A stretch of DNA of 36,095 bases from an uncultured Prevotella sp. (GCA_937916405.1 CALFUF010000022.1:1-36095); one strand, 5' to 3'; counted from the first letter of the stretch, positions 24,906 through 33,817 are shown. The notes: generated from the letters alone by a model not told the origin. Program-made: numbers and translations.

Positions 24906-25155
24906 GGTCAAAACAATCATCTAACTGAATCTTGGGAAGATTATGGGGAGAGAATACTGGGAGATGGTGGTCAATGTCCTCTTGGTTGAGTCGCTCCGCA
25001 TACGCATTCAGGAAGGTGACGAGTTGATGATGAACTACTCGCCCGACAGATTCTTTGATTACGTGGGGATAAAAGGAGCCGTAGGTGTGGCTGCTATATG
25101 CCTTGAAGGTACTTTCACTCGGAAATGAAAAGAAAAACAAGTTTTCCTTTTGCAT
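24895..25155 (-). pseudogene. Possible truncated reading frame abutting the vapE unit
   Basis: 86 codons on the minus strand, with host-like codon choice in the middle (HHQLVTFLNAYAERLNQED). The last residues and stop (QNT, then TAA) come from the end of the right inverted repeat, so if real, the gene was cut there by insertion of the vapE unit. Its start overlaps the plus-strand promoter at 25149-25179, which argues against an active gene. The family is not recognised; it may be chance. Confidence 0.3.
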
Positions 25156-25179
25156 TTCTCTCGCTTATTCGTACCTTTG
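25149..25179 (+). promoter_or_regulatory. Promoter of the O-acetylation operon
   Basis: TTTG (25149-25152), 19 bp, TACCTTTG (25172-25179), 26 bp before the first start codon. Full Bacteroidetes consensus. Confidence 0.8.
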
Positions 25180-25205
25180 CACCGTCAAACCAAAATTAGG
25201 GTTTT

Positions 25206-26558
25206 ATGAGATCTACAGGGAAAGTTTTTCTTCTGACATTAGGAGTTGTAGTGATACTACTGCTAATGTATCATATGCCTACCTTCAGCATCAACGATAT
25301 TGAGACCCGACCAGTCGACCTGCTAAGCGACCTTCGGGCTGACAAAGAGAAAGAGAAGGACGTGGTGTCACAGGTTCCTGTTCCCAAGAAGAAGCCGGTG
25401 GTGCAGAAATACCACCCAAAGGGCGTGGTGCTCATCGAGGACTTTGCGGGAGGAGCCAAAGGTGGTATGAATCATTTCTATGCCAAACTGCTCCAGGCAC
25501 GGAAGGCACATGAGTCCGTCCATATTGCGTATTTCGGCGACTCTTTCGTGGAGGGCGATATCTTGACCTGTGACCTGCGTGAGATGCTACAAGCGAAATA
25601 CGGGGGAGAAGGTCCTGGATGGGTAGACTGCGGCGGGGGCACAGGAAGCAACCGCGGCACATTGCTTACCCGCTACCAGCATATCAAGGAGAATGTTGTC
25701 ATTAAGAAACCCTTCGACGCCCGTTTGCAAGGTATTAGCCAACGCTACTATCATGCGACAGAGGGTGCTACCCTGAAACTTACCGGTACGAAGTTCCGCC
25801 CACATGTGGGCAGTTGGGACAAGGCTACCTTTTTCTTCAAGACCCCCACCGGATTCTCTATAGAGGCAACACCTGGCGATGGTGTTAGCGAGACCTTTCG
25901 CTTCAGTGGCAGTGACTCCGTTCAGGTACAGCAGACCATCAAGCCTATGACCAGCATCGCCTATCGCTTCTCGGGCATCAACGCCCAGACCCAACTCTTC
26001 GGAGTGGCACTGGATGGCTCTACTGGTGTGTCACTTGACAATTTCAGCATGCGTGGCGTTCCTGGTTTCTCAATAGCAAACATCCCCGTAAAGACATTAC
26101 AGGAGATTGGCAGATACCGTCCCTACGACTTGATCATCCTGCATTTCGGGCTCAATGTTGTCACCGACAAGACGACAGATGCCATGTGCCGCAACTATAT
26201 CAATCGTATGAAGAAGGCTATTGCAACGCTACGCGAGGCTTTCCCTGAGGCAAGCATCGTTGTCTTCAGCGTCCCCGACCGTGTTCAGCGCTCCGCTGAT
26301 GGATTCCACTCCCTGAAGGGTGTCCTCAAATTAGTGGCTTTCCAACGTGTGTTAGCCTCCGAGTGCGGTGTCGCCTACCTCAATATGCATCAGATCATGG
26401 GTGGCAAGGATAGTATGAAACAGTATGTTGATGAGGGACTTGCCGCCAAGGACTATACACACCTTACTTATCAAGGAGGCAAGAAGATTGCCAATGGCAT
26501 CTTCCAGTCGATTCTGGCGGGTGTTGAGAACTATCGTCGCGAATATTATTCCCATTAA
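25206..26558 (+). CDS. Membrane-anchored SGNH-family protein (PatB-like acetyltransferase/esterase candidate)
   Basis: 450 residues. An N-terminal signal anchor (~7-24) is followed by a basic/Pro linker. The SGNH core starts at ~105 with IAYFGDSFVEGD (Ser113 nucleophile) and includes DLIILHFGLNVVT (block III-like) and KDYTHLTYQGG, giving the catalytic Asp-x-x-His. A ~150-residue beta-rich insertion (~165-310) lies inside the core, as in carbohydrate-binding SGNH proteins. The next gene, 9 bp on, is an MBOAT acyltransferase; in peptidoglycan O-acetylation PatA (MBOAT) exports acetyl groups and PatB (SGNH) places them on MurNAc. The pairing supports this role; alginate-type or teichoic polymer acetylation is the alternative. 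Periplasmic domain. Confidence 0.8.
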   Translation: MRSTGKVFLLTLGVVVILLLMYHMPTFSINDIETRPVDLLSDLRADKEKEKDVVSQVPVPKKKPVVQKYHPKGVVLIEDFAGGAKGGMNHFYAKLLQARKAHESVHIAYFGDSFVEGDILTCDLREMLQAKYGGEGPGWVDCGGGTGSNRGTLLTRYQHIKENVVIKKPFDARLQGISQRYYHATEGATLKLTGTKFRPHVGSWDKATFFFKTPTGFSIEATPGDGVSETFRFSGSDSVQVQQTIKPMTSIAYRFSGINAQTQLFGVALDGSTGVSLDNFSMRGVPGFSIANIPVKTLQEIGRYRPYDLIILHFGLNVVTDKTTDAMCRNYINRMKKAIATLREAFPEASIVVFSVPDRVQRSADGFHSLKGVLKLVAFQRVLASECGVAYLNMHQIMGGKDSMKQYVDEGLAAKDYTHLTYQGGKKIANGIFQSILAGVENYRREYYSH

Positions 26559-26567
26559 AGAGTTTAC

Positions 26568-28064
26568 ATGAGCGATATCATCAATAAGATTATCTACCAG
26601 TTAACATATCATGCCGAGGAGCCTCTGATTTTCAGCACTTCGCTGTTTCTCTTTCTCTTTCTCGGGTTTACCTTCGTCAATTTCCTCTTAGAGAGGAAAT
26701 TGACGGCGCGTCTGGTATTCGTGATCCTCTTCTCCTACTTTTTCTATTATAAGAGCAGTGGATTCTATTTCTTCCTTCTCGCCGTCGTCACCCTGAGTGA
26801 CTATTACATTGCGGGAGCCATCTATCGCCACCTCCAACAGCATCCCGAGCAGAAGACCGTCAGGAAGTGGTTGCTCATACTGAGTCTTTTCATCGACCTG
26901 GGGCTTCTTGCCTATTTCAAATACACCAATTTCTTCGGGAAGATGATAGCCGACTGTATCGGCAGTAACTTCCAGCCGTGGGACATCTTCCTTCCCGTGG
27001 GTATCAGTTTCTTTACCTTCCAGAGCCTCAGTTATACCATTGACATCTACCGTGGGCAACTGAAACCCGTCGACTCGCTGTTGTCATACGCTTTCTATGT
27101 CTCTTTCTTCCCCCAATTGGTGGCAGGTCCTATCGTCAGGGCTCGTGACTTCTTGCCTCAAATTAACAGAGTGCCTGAGATCACCAAGGAGATGATGGGA
27201 CAGGGTGTGTTCTTCATTGCCATCGGACTTGTTAAAAAATGTATCATCAGCGACTATATAAGTCTAAACTACGTAGACCGTATTTTCGATAATCCTGCCA
27301 TCTATTCTGGCATTGAGAATCTCATCGGAGCCTATGGCTACACCCTGCAGATATACTGCGACTTCAGCGGCTATAGCGATATGGCTATCGGTATTGCCTT
27401 GCTCCTAGGTTTCCATTTCCCCAAGAACTTCAACTCGCCGTTTATCAGCAGCAGTGTCAGTGAGTTCTGGCATCGTTGGCATATCTCCTTCTCCACATGG
27501 ATCCGCGACTATATCTACATCTCAATGGGAGGCAACCGTAAGGGAAAGATACGCACTTATGTCAACCTGATTGTCACCATGCTCATCGGTGGTCTCTGGC
27601 ATGGAGCCAGCCTTAACTTCGTGGCATGGGGCGGATTGCACGGGGTTGCCCTTGCCTGCCATAAGTTCTTCCGTACGAATATCCTGCACCACGACAAGCA
27701 TTATGAGTCACATGGCGTGAAGCGATTCTTTGCTGGTGTCCTCACCTTCCACTTCGTCTGCTTCTGCTTCATCTTCTTCCGTAATGTGTCGTTCGAGAAG
27801 AGCATCATCATGATACAACAGATTGCCACCAACCTGCACCCGGAACTCTTGGGAGGCATTTTCAGTGGCTACCAATACGTCATGCTAATCATGCTGGTGG
27901 GCTTCATCTCCCATTTCACACCTGCCGCATGGAAAGAGAGATCTGTCAACCTGCTGACCCGAGGTGGCATCGTACTGCAATGCCTGCTCTTGGTAACCGT
28001 CATCTATATGGTTATCCAAATCAAGAGTAGCACCATACAACCATTCATCTATTTCCAATTCTAA
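26568..28064 (+). CDS. MBOAT family O-acyltransferase (PatA/AlgI/DltB-like)
   Basis: 498 residues with about ten membrane spans. Family landmarks: FLPVGISFFTFQSLSYTID, the segment SFFPQLVAGPIVRARDFLPQI, YCDFSGYSDMAIG, EFWHRWHISFSTWIRDY, and the active-site region GGLWHGASLNFVAWGGLHG with the invariant His. These proteins move acyl groups across the inner membrane for transfer to cell-wall or capsule polymers. It sits 9 bp after its SGNH partner and 11 bp before a lysozyme-like gene, so the substrate is probably peptidoglycan. Intact and of normal length. Confidence 0.93.
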   Translation: MSDIINKIIYQLTYHAEEPLIFSTSLFLFLFLGFTFVNFLLERKLTARLVFVILFSYFFYYKSSGFYFFLLAVVTLSDYYIAGAIYRHLQQHPEQKTVRKWLLILSLFIDLGLLAYFKYTNFFGKMIADCIGSNFQPWDIFLPVGISFFTFQSLSYTIDIYRGQLKPVDSLLSYAFYVSFFPQLVAGPIVRARDFLPQINRVPEITKEMMGQGVFFIAIGLVKKCIISDYISLNYVDRIFDNPAIYSGIENLIGAYGYTLQIYCDFSGYSDMAIGIALLLGFHFPKNFNSPFISSSVSEFWHRWHISFSTWIRDYIYISMGGNRKGKIRTYVNLIVTMLIGGLWHGASLNFVAWGGLHGVALACHKFFRTNILHHDKHYESHGVKRFFAGVLTFHFVCFCFIFFRNVSFEKSIIMIQQIATNLHPELLGGIFSGYQYVMLIMLVGFISHFTPAAWKERSVNLLTRGGIVLQCLLLVTVIYMVIQIKSSTIQPFIYFQF

Positions 28065-28075
28065 AAACAAAGCCT

Positions 28076-28546
28076 ATGAAACGTATTGCATTCATCCTTA
28101 TCACCCTACTACTGATTCCCGCGACCTTGATGGCACAGGACAGTGTAGATAACAAATCACAGGAATTTGACTGGGATCCTGTCATCGATGCTATCATTTG
28201 GCACGAGAGCAAAGGAAAAGCCAACGCAGTCAATGGTCCCTACGTGGGAGTTCTGCAAATCGCTCCTATTCTGGTGCGAGAGTGTAACAATATCCTCAAG
28301 AGTCGTGGCGAACAAAGACGCTTCACGCTGAAAGACCGCTACAGTCCTGAGAAATCGAAAGAGATGTTTCATGTCATCATGTCGAAATACAACAAGGAGA
28401 ACGATATTGACAAGGCATGCCGTATCTGGCAAGGAGGCACTCGCTATACCATCAAGCATACGCAGCGTTTTGTCAACGAGATACATGCCATCATGAAACA
28501 GCAAAAGAAACAGAAAGAGAAACAAGCCAATGAAAAGAATAAATAG
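28076..28546 (+). CDS. Lysozyme-like/transglycosylase-like secreted protein
   Basis: 156 residues. The signal peptide ends LMAQ. The mature part opens with DPVIDAIIWHESKGKANAV, in which Glu44 occupies the catalytic place of lysozyme-fold lytic transglycosylases, followed by GPYVGVLQIAPI (the GxxQI motif) and RIWQGG. A Lys-rich tail closes the protein. It cuts or binds peptidoglycan in the periplasm. Its place between an MBOAT acyltransferase and an SGNH esterase fits control of wall turnover by O-acetylation, since O-acetyl MurNAc blocks transglycosylases. The small size suggests a minimal catalytic domain. Confidence 0.75.
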   Translation: MKRIAFILITLLLIPATLMAQDSVDNKSQEFDWDPVIDAIIWHESKGKANAVNGPYVGVLQIAPILVRECNNILKSRGEQRRFTLKDRYSPEKSKEMFHVIMSKYNKENDIDKACRIWQGGTRYTIKHTQRFVNEIHAIMKQQKKQKEKQANEKNK

Positions 28547-29240
28547 CCTCTATATTGTGATCCTATTGTTGACGCTCTTGTCATCCACCAGCCTACGGGC
28601 ACAGGTGCCCCTGTTCCATTCCACCAAGCATTACAACGACCGTTATCTCATGTTCCAATTGTCCAATGACATCGACAGTACCAAGATTGTGATGTTAGGC
28701 AATAGCCTGACGGAGAATGCTGGCGACTGGAACAAGTGGTTAGAGACCGACAATGTGCTCAACCGCGGTATTTCCGGTGACGATGCGCGAGGCATGCTTT
28801 ATCGTCTGGACCAGATCCTGCCTAAGAAACCGAAGGCTGTCTTCCTGATGTGTGGCATCAACGACCTGAGTCATAACCTATCGCCTCAGCAGGTTTTCGT
28901 TAAGGTAAAAGAGGTCATCGACAGTATCCAGCATGAAGCCCCCCATATACCTCTCTACGTACAGAGCCTGCTGCCTTTCAACGAGTCGTTTGGACGTTGG
29001 CGCACCTTGGCGGGCAGGACGGATGATGTACCCCTTGTCAACCAATTGCTTCAAGAGTATTGTGATGACCAGGGCATCACCTTTATTCCGCTCTTCCGCC
29101 ATTTCACCATCGCTGGCACCAATGTATTGATGCCCTCCCTTACCGTCGACGGATTGCATTTGTCGAAGGAAGGCTATAAGCGATGGGCTTTCCTGCTCAA
29201 TCGCTATATAGGAGAAATCAACTGGGAGATTCCAAGATAG
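28530..29240 (+). CDS. Secreted SGNH/GDSL esterase (candidate O-acetylpeptidoglycan esterase)
   Basis: 236 residues. The signal peptide is ~24 residues long (ending LRAQ). SGNH blocks: VMLGNSLTEN (Ser59), NRGISGDD (Gly block), CGINDLSH (Asn111), VDGLHLSKEGY (Asp207, His210). Enzymes of this PAF-acetylhydrolase-like subgroup remove O-acetyl groups. The start lies 17 bp inside the previous gene, so translation is coupled. As last gene of the acetylation operon it is the natural remover of the acetyl groups added by the first two (the Ape role). Sialate or xylan acetyl esterase activity is an alternative. Confidence 0.82.
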   Translation: MKRINSLYIVILLLTLLSSTSLRAQVPLFHSTKHYNDRYLMFQLSNDIDSTKIVMLGNSLTENAGDWNKWLETDNVLNRGISGDDARGMLYRLDQILPKKPKAVFLMCGINDLSHNLSPQQVFVKVKEVIDSIQHEAPHIPLYVQSLLPFNESFGRWRTLAGRTDDVPLVNQLLQEYCDDQGITFIPLFRHFTIAGTNVLMPSLTVDGLHLSKEGYKRWAFLLNRYIGEINWEIPR

Positions 29241-29248
29241 TCGATATT

Positions 29249-30070
29249 TTATCGCTCATTATCCAACTCCCGCTCCAACTGGTCAGTACGATGTTGGAAC
29301 TCGCGATAGGCGTTCGACAGGTCGCTCTTGGTGATGTCAATCGTGGTGTTCACGGGTCGCCAAGGGTCTCTGAGCGTATGCTGGAACAGCCACTCATAGG
29401 TCTTGCTGGTGTAGAAATAGCGTGCCAAGGCACCATGCGAGGCACCCGGCAGCCAGTCGTAACGCAGTCTGCTGGTGATTCCTAAGGTCTTCATACCCGT
29501 CACCACCTTCTGCGACTCACGGACGGACACCGCACGGTCGGCGGTGCCATGGACGATCCACAGGGGCAGTTCACCCAATCCACGATAGTCTTTCAGCGTA
29601 CTACCCCCACAGAGGGCGATAGCCGCGGCGATCTTCTCAGGATAGGTGCCAGCGAAGTCGAGGGTGCCATAACCGCCCAGACTCATGCCCAGCACATAGA
29701 CTCTTGTCTCGTCGAAGACGTAGTTTCTCTTCATCCACTCCAGGATCTCATTCAACTTATGGGGATTCCACGAACCTCCAGGATTCTGAGGAGCCACTAT
29801 CAGGGCAGGTATCATGAGTCCCATCTTCGCAGCGTCGATGCTACCATAGCGCAACACCCTGTTGAGGTCGCGCCCACAGAGACTTGCCCCATGCAGGAAG
29901 ATGATCAGGGGTGTTGTCTCTTGGGTATAGTAATACTCTTCCGGGGTGTATACCCAGAAGTTGTAATTGCCCTTGATGACATTCTTCTTTGCCGACAGCA
30001 GGTCGTACTGGGCATGAAGACAGACGAGGGAAGAGGTCAGAAGGAGGAGTATGATGAAAATTTTTCTCAT
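29249..30070 (-). CDS. Secreted alpha/beta-hydrolase (esterase/peptidase-like)
   Basis: 273 residues with a signal peptide ending LHAQ. Alpha/beta-hydrolase fold: oxyanion loop IIFLHGASLCG, nucleophile elbow GMSLGG (Ser130), acid in VHGTADRAV (Asp178) and His212 in LPGASHGAL. The triad is complete. Close in pattern to Bacteroidetes prolyl-oligopeptidase-like and phospholipase/carboxylesterase-like enzymes. A C-terminal ~40-residue charged helix (~235-273) is extra. It overlaps the upstream lipoprotein gene by 4 bp (ATGA), so the two are coupled; its stop is 8 bp from the convergent SGNH esterase stop. Confidence 0.85.
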   Translation of the reverse strand: MRKIFIILLLLTSSLVCLHAQYDLLSAKKNVIKGNYNFWVYTPEEYYYTQETTPLIIFLHGASLCGRDLNRVLRYGSIDAAKMGLMIPALIVAPQNPGGSWNPHKLNEILEWMKRNYVFDETRVYVLGMSLGGYGTLDFAGTYPEKIAAAIALCGGSTLKDYRGLGELPLWIVHGTADRAVSVRESQKVVTGMKTLGITSRLRYDWLPGASHGALARYFYTSKTYEWLFQHTLRDPWRPVNTTIDITKSDLSNAYREFQHRTDQLERELDNER

Positions 30071-31629
30071 AGGATGACGAATTTATAGATTTTAGTACCA
30101 CGACAGCCTACCACCGCCGTATTGCCGATGGCGATAGGTGACGACTCGAAGTTAAAGCCGATGGTCTTCCTGCATACGATCTCACCCGTCTTACCACGGA
30201 TGATGCGGATGATACCAGAGGCATCGCCAGCGAAGACAAACAACTCGTTCCTCTCATTATAGAAGGGGATGGGCGACGACCAAGCGAACTGTCCGTAGGG
30301 GACGGTATACAGGATCTTTCCGTCTTTCGTGCTGAAGGCGGTCAACTCTCCTGCGGACTTTGCGGCACCGTTGCGACAGATATTGGCGAAGATGATGTCC
30401 TTGCAGTCACCATCACCCAGCAGCGGACTGGCATACATACCGCCGTCGAGGGTCTTCCCGGGCAGGTTGATACGACGACAAGGGATCTTCTGCTCCCATA
30501 CCCGTTGCCCGTCCAGTCCGTTGAGTTTGATGAAATGGCAGATGCCCTCATCACCTTGCTTGTCGACCTCACAGGCGGTATACAGGTAAGGTACGCCGCC
30601 TTCCTCCCTGCACACCATCGTTCCGTCGGAGTCGTCGTGGTTATCGTAATACCACACAGGCTTCAACGTGTTGAGGTTGACGCAGATGACATTCCCCTTG
30701 TTGTCAGAGAAATAGCCGTAGTTGCGATAGACACACAGGCTCGACTCGATGCCAGGCGCCATGCCATTCACACGGTAGCGCATCACACTGATACGGCGCA
30801 AGGAGCCTTGACCGCGCTCATATTTGTAGACACTGCCGTTCTCACCACACCAGAACAGATAGCCACCTGCCACAATGGCATTGGAGTCGAAGGCGTTCCA
30901 CCCTCGCCATGCCTTAGGGTCAGGACCATAGAAGAAGGTGCGCTGGTGTTTCAGGAGGTCGAAAGCCTGATGCCCGAAAGGTCCTACTTGTCGGGGCACA
31001 CCCTGTCCGACATACAGGTTATAGTATTCCGGGTCGAGCGACATGGTGCCTTTCACCACATTGCCCAAGTCCAGAGGCTCACGTGACGCCTTGCCCGTCT
31101 GGTAGTTGATGAAATACGCCTTGCCGCAGAGGGAGCCCACCATGATCTCCTCGTTGCCGAAATCAGCAGTCAGCCCAGGCGACTGTCTCTTGAACATCTC
31201 CACTTGCTCCTTGCTCCATTTCGCATAAAGCGGCTGTCCCGTCCAGCCAGAGCCTCCTCCCCATGTGCCGAAACGGGTATGGGTGGTGTCATAGGCGGTA
31301 TTGAACTCCCAGGCGATCTCCACATCATGGGGCGTGCCTTTCACACGACCTCCGAAACAGGCGTTACGCAGCAGGTTCTTGCGAAACACGAAGACACCAT
31401 CGCTTTTCTCGTAACGGTCGTCCAAGTCCTTCAAGGGCGTAGCCACCGAGTCCTCGTCCTCCACGACATATTTCACCTGCCCGACAGAGGCGTAAACCGT
31501 GTCGGGGAGGAATAACTGCTCGATGGGAACTACTGTCCCTGTAGAGTCAACAGCCTCCGCCTCTTGGGTTTTATGTCCTGTGCATCCTGCCATTACCAGT
31601 AGGCAAGAGGCAACAAGTATCTGTTTCAT
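30067..31629 (-). CDS. PQQ-like beta-propeller lipoprotein
   Basis: 520 residues from the chosen start at 31629, where the protein begins MKQILVASCLLVMAGC, a lipoprotein signal with Cys16. An upstream in-frame Met would add 30 residues without signal-peptide character, and the promoter-like box lies within that extension. The mature protein shows repeated beta-propeller blades (YFINYQTGKASREPL, VICVNLNTLKPVWYYD, LNGLDGQRVWEQKI, FSTKDGKILYTVPYG, IIRGKTGEIVCRK), each with the Gly-rich turn of PQQ-like or WD-type propellers. No catalytic residues can be named; a substrate-binding or assembly (BamB-like) role is possible. It is cotranscribed with the hydrolase downstream. Confidence 0.8.
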   Translation of the reverse strand: MKQILVASCLLVMAGCTGHKTQEAEAVDSTGTVVPIEQLFLPDTVYASVGQVKYVVEDEDSVATPLKDLDDRYEKSDGVFVFRKNLLRNACFGGRVKGTPHDVEIAWEFNTAYDTTHTRFGTWGGGSGWTGQPLYAKWSKEQVEMFKRQSPGLTADFGNEEIMVGSLCGKAYFINYQTGKASREPLDLGNVVKGTMSLDPEYYNLYVGQGVPRQVGPFGHQAFDLLKHQRTFFYGPDPKAWRGWNAFDSNAIVAGGYLFWCGENGSVYKYERGQGSLRRISVMRYRVNGMAPGIESSLCVYRNYGYFSDNKGNVICVNLNTLKPVWYYDNHDDSDGTMVCREEGGVPYLYTACEVDKQGDEGICHFIKLNGLDGQRVWEQKIPCRRINLPGKTLDGGMYASPLLGDGDCKDIIFANICRNGAAKSAGELTAFSTKDGKILYTVPYGQFAWSSPIPFYNERNELFVFAGDASGIIRIIRGKTGEIVCRKTIGFNFESSPIAIGNTAVVGCRGTKIYKFVIL

Positions 31630-31675
31630 GGGAAATACACGATATGTCATAGGCTCATGAATTGGCTCCAAAAGG

Positions 31676-31683
31676 CAAAGGTA
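31676..31683 (-). promoter_or_regulatory. Probable promoter of the lipoprotein-hydrolase operon, -7 element
   Basis: TACCTTTG on the minus strand, 46 bp before the chosen start. The bases upstream are the T-tract of a terminator, and no good -33 is seen at 19-20 bp. Confidence 0.55.
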
Positions 31684-31693
31684 AACAAAAAAT

Positions 31694-32302
31694 CGCAAAA
31701 AACTACCGCAGACCCTCACGGGCTTGCGGCAGGTACTCTTTTTTTAACATTTTTTATTTAACAATTAAACAATTCCTTGAATACAAGGAATGTCGTCGCA
31801 TGGCGAGGCTCCGACCCTCACTGCTCCCTTTTCCTCGAGCAACCAGCGTTCTTGAATATCAGGCGAGGGCTCTTTTCTCTAAAAGGAAAAAACCTGCCCA
31901 CTCCTTTTGCAGAATCAAGCCCAAGCCTGATTATGGTCATGATAGCCAACAAAAACAATGGAAACACATAAAAGACGTAGAGTGTTTGAGTACACTCTCT
32001 ACGCCTGTCTGTCAAAACAAAAAATTTCCCCCATTCCCATAACGGTGAGGGAAAAGCAATGAAAAGCCTTGCCCACGCCCTGTCATATAAACACCACGAG
32101 ACGATACCCCAATGATGCCCTATGAACAACCCACGTGAACGCCTTCCGCTGCATCACCGCTGTTTCCAGATCCAAAGTTGCGAAGTTTGAAATCACAGAC
32201 AGTAACGTTTAGAAAACGTCCTTTTGAGACTGACCGTACAACTGGTCGAGTCTCTCATTCCATCGATGTAAAATTTCCCTTATCCATTCTCACATGGACT
32301 AA
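31694..32302 (-). ncRNA. Candidate ~600-nt noncoding RNA
   Basis: A full promoter just upstream (32309-32339) and an intrinsic terminator at the far end (31697-31729) define a transcript without a convincing gene. The open frames inside have no plausible starts or family features. Strong hairpins are present: GAGACT-GACC with GGTC-AGTCTC (32226-32254), GTAGAGTGT with ACACTC-CTAC (31977-32002), and ATTCCTTG with CAAGGAAT (31782-31801). It could be a structured regulatory RNA. I have an unverified memory that part of it (about 32080-32170) recurs in other Bacteroidales. It does not match RNase P RNA, tmRNA or SRP RNA motifs that I know. Confidence 0.5.
31697..31729 (-). terminator. Intrinsic terminator of the candidate RNA
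   Basis: Minus strand: CCGCA / TGCGG outer stem and CCC / GGG inner stem (31706-31729), then TAG and six T (31702-31697). No minus-strand protein gene ends here, so it most likely ends the RNA started at ~32302. Confidence 0.75.
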
Positions 32303-32308
32303 CGTCTG

Positions 32309-32339
32309 CAAAGGTAAACATTATTTTTGAAATAACCAA
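32309..32339 (-). promoter_or_regulatory. Promoter of the candidate RNA
   Basis: Minus strand TTG (32339-32337), 20 bp, TACCTTTG (32316-32309): full consensus, with no protein gene starting downstream for more than 600 bp. Confidence 0.7.
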
Positions 32340-32380
32340 GAAAATATCCAAAAATCTAAATTGAGAGCATCATCCCCTCT

Positions 32381-32398
32381 GTCGCTTGCCAGAGCAAG
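32381..32398 (+). repeat. Dispersed repeat with small hairpin, copy a
   Basis: GTCGCTTGCCAGA-GCAAG, with CTTGC/GCAAG pairing, recurs at 33906-33924. Right after it, CCCCACGATCCT occurs twice (about 32399-32433). The surrounding bases 32340-32486 hold no gene that I can support. Confidence 0.5.
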
Positions 32399-32486
32399 TC
32401 CCCACGATCCTTGAGAACCGTCCCCACGATCCTCATCCATTTTACCTGTCTTTCTACACTTCATCAATATTTTGTTAAGATGATTT

Positions 32487-33743
32487 CTAAGCATCCAGTA
32501 ACTTCTCATCAGCAAGGAACTCGTAGATTCCCATCAAAACTATTCCCTGCTCATCTCGCTGCAACTTCATCCGCTCACCTACAATTACAATCTTCTTGAA
32601 TGAGTCACTAATCTGTATCAACGAACGCTTCTCCTGCTTCATCTTTTCCTCGTCAGGCAATCTGTATGCAGACTGCAAATAGTATTTTCTCGACCCGAGG
32701 TTGCAGACAAAGTCAACTTCCAAAGTCACCCGCTGAAGTTCACCTTTCTCATTCCTTACTCTGATATTGACATTGCCGACATCGACAAGGAATCTGCGAT
32801 AGCGCATCTCATTGTATATAATATTCTCCATCAGATGGTTCTCCTCCGTCTGACGGAACGAAAGGATGGCATTTCTGATTCCCATATCTTTGAAATAGTA
32901 TTTGGGCGTGGTGCCAATATATTTCTTTCCCTTGATGTCATATCGCTCAGATTTCTCTATCAAAAAGGCATCTTCCAGATAGCCAAGGTATGTCTCAATG
33001 GTCTTATCTGTTATGTTCTTCAGTTGCTTGACGGTTTTGAACGTATTAGACAGATTAGTCGGATTAACGGGGCTGCCGACACTTGATGCCAGTATGCGCA
33101 CTAACTCTTCGAACTCTGCTTTGTTCTCTATGTCATGACGCTCATAGATGTCACTCAGATATACTGTCCTATACAGATTACGCAGATAAGTGGCCTTCTT
33201 GTCATCGCCCTGAATCGACAGTATCTTCGGAAGACCTCCGAATGTGTAGTATTCCTGCCATCCTTCATAAACGTCGCCTTCGTATGCCGTCATATATTCC
33301 TTGAACGTAAGCGGCCAGACATGAATCTCGTCGCCACGGCCACGAAACTCCGTGGCAACGTCACTTGACAGGAAATGTGAATTGGAGCCAGTGACATATA
33401 CGTCAGCATGATCCTTGACCGCCAGAGAACCCAGCATATCAACAAACTCTTCTACCTTCTGCACCTCATCGATGATGACGTAGTACTGGCCATCATCTGC
33501 CATCTGCTCATCAACCCAATCCAACAGATAGTCCGGGTCTTTGAACGCTTTCTGCTTTCTGTCCTCCAAGTCAATGATGAGGATGTGGTCTTTGCCGACA
33601 CCTTCCTTCAAAAGATAATCCTTAAATAGCGTCTTTAGCAAGTATGACTTGCCTACACGCCGCAGTCCGGTAACTATTTTTATCAGCCCATTGTCTTTCG
33701 ATCCGATGAGTTGTTGCATATAAGCAGGTCTTTCTATCTTCAT
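32487..33743 (-). CDS. ATP-binding protein, AAA_14/DUF4143 family
   Basis: 418 residues, full length for the family. Walker A GLRRVGKS at 26-33 and Walker B YYVIIDEVQ at 87-95, then VYVTGSNSHFLSS (sensor region) and the DUF4143 C-terminal part (YLGYLEDAFLIEKSERYD, YYFKDMGIRNA, ENIIYNEMRYR, EVDFVC). The last motif resembles a PD-(D/E)xK-like nuclease remnant common in this group. Such ATPases are abundant and mobile in Bacteroidales and are suspected of roles in DNA or toxin-antitoxin-like processes, none proven. It stands alone, with its own promoter, between repeat-bearing intergenic regions. Confidence 0.9.
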   Translation of the reverse strand: MKIERPAYMQQLIGSKDNGLIKIVTGLRRVGKSYLLKTLFKDYLLKEGVGKDHILIIDLEDRKQKAFKDPDYLLDWVDEQMADDGQYYVIIDEVQKVEEFVDMLGSLAVKDHADVYVTGSNSHFLSSDVATEFRGRGDEIHVWPLTFKEYMTAYEGDVYEGWQEYYTFGGLPKILSIQGDDKKATYLRNLYRTVYLSDIYERHDIENKAEFEELVRILASSVGSPVNPTNLSNTFKTVKQLKNITDKTIETYLGYLEDAFLIEKSERYDIKGKKYIGTTPKYYFKDMGIRNAILSFRQTEENHLMENIIYNEMRYRRFLVDVGNVNIRVRNEKGELQRVTLEVDFVCNLGSRKYYLQSAYRLPDEEKMKQEKRSLIQISDSFKKIVIVGERMKLQRDEQGIVLMGIYEFLADEKLLDA

Positions 33744-33817
33744 ATTTTACAGACGTTTAATTCATTATACAACTGTTTTTATTACGGATTTTTGGCAATC
33801 CGACCACAAATCCGTCG

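Noticed and set aside
23210..24915. Target-site duplication around the vapE unit
   Set aside because: The bases flanking the two inverted repeats share only short A/T runs; no credible duplicated site is seen.
24943..25128. 61-codon plus-strand frame before the O-acetylation operon
   Set aside because: It has no promoter and no family signal, and the opposite strand shows more host-like codon use.
31630..31719. 30-residue N-terminal extension of the beta-propeller lipoprotein
   Set aside because: It would precede a proper lipoprotein signal peptide and covers the promoter-like box at 31676-31683.
31818..32129. 103-codon frame on the minus strand as a protein gene
   Set aside because: It lies wholly inside the candidate RNA, runs through its hairpins, and its translation (Trp/Phe/Arg-rich, no domain) is unlike the neighbouring genes.
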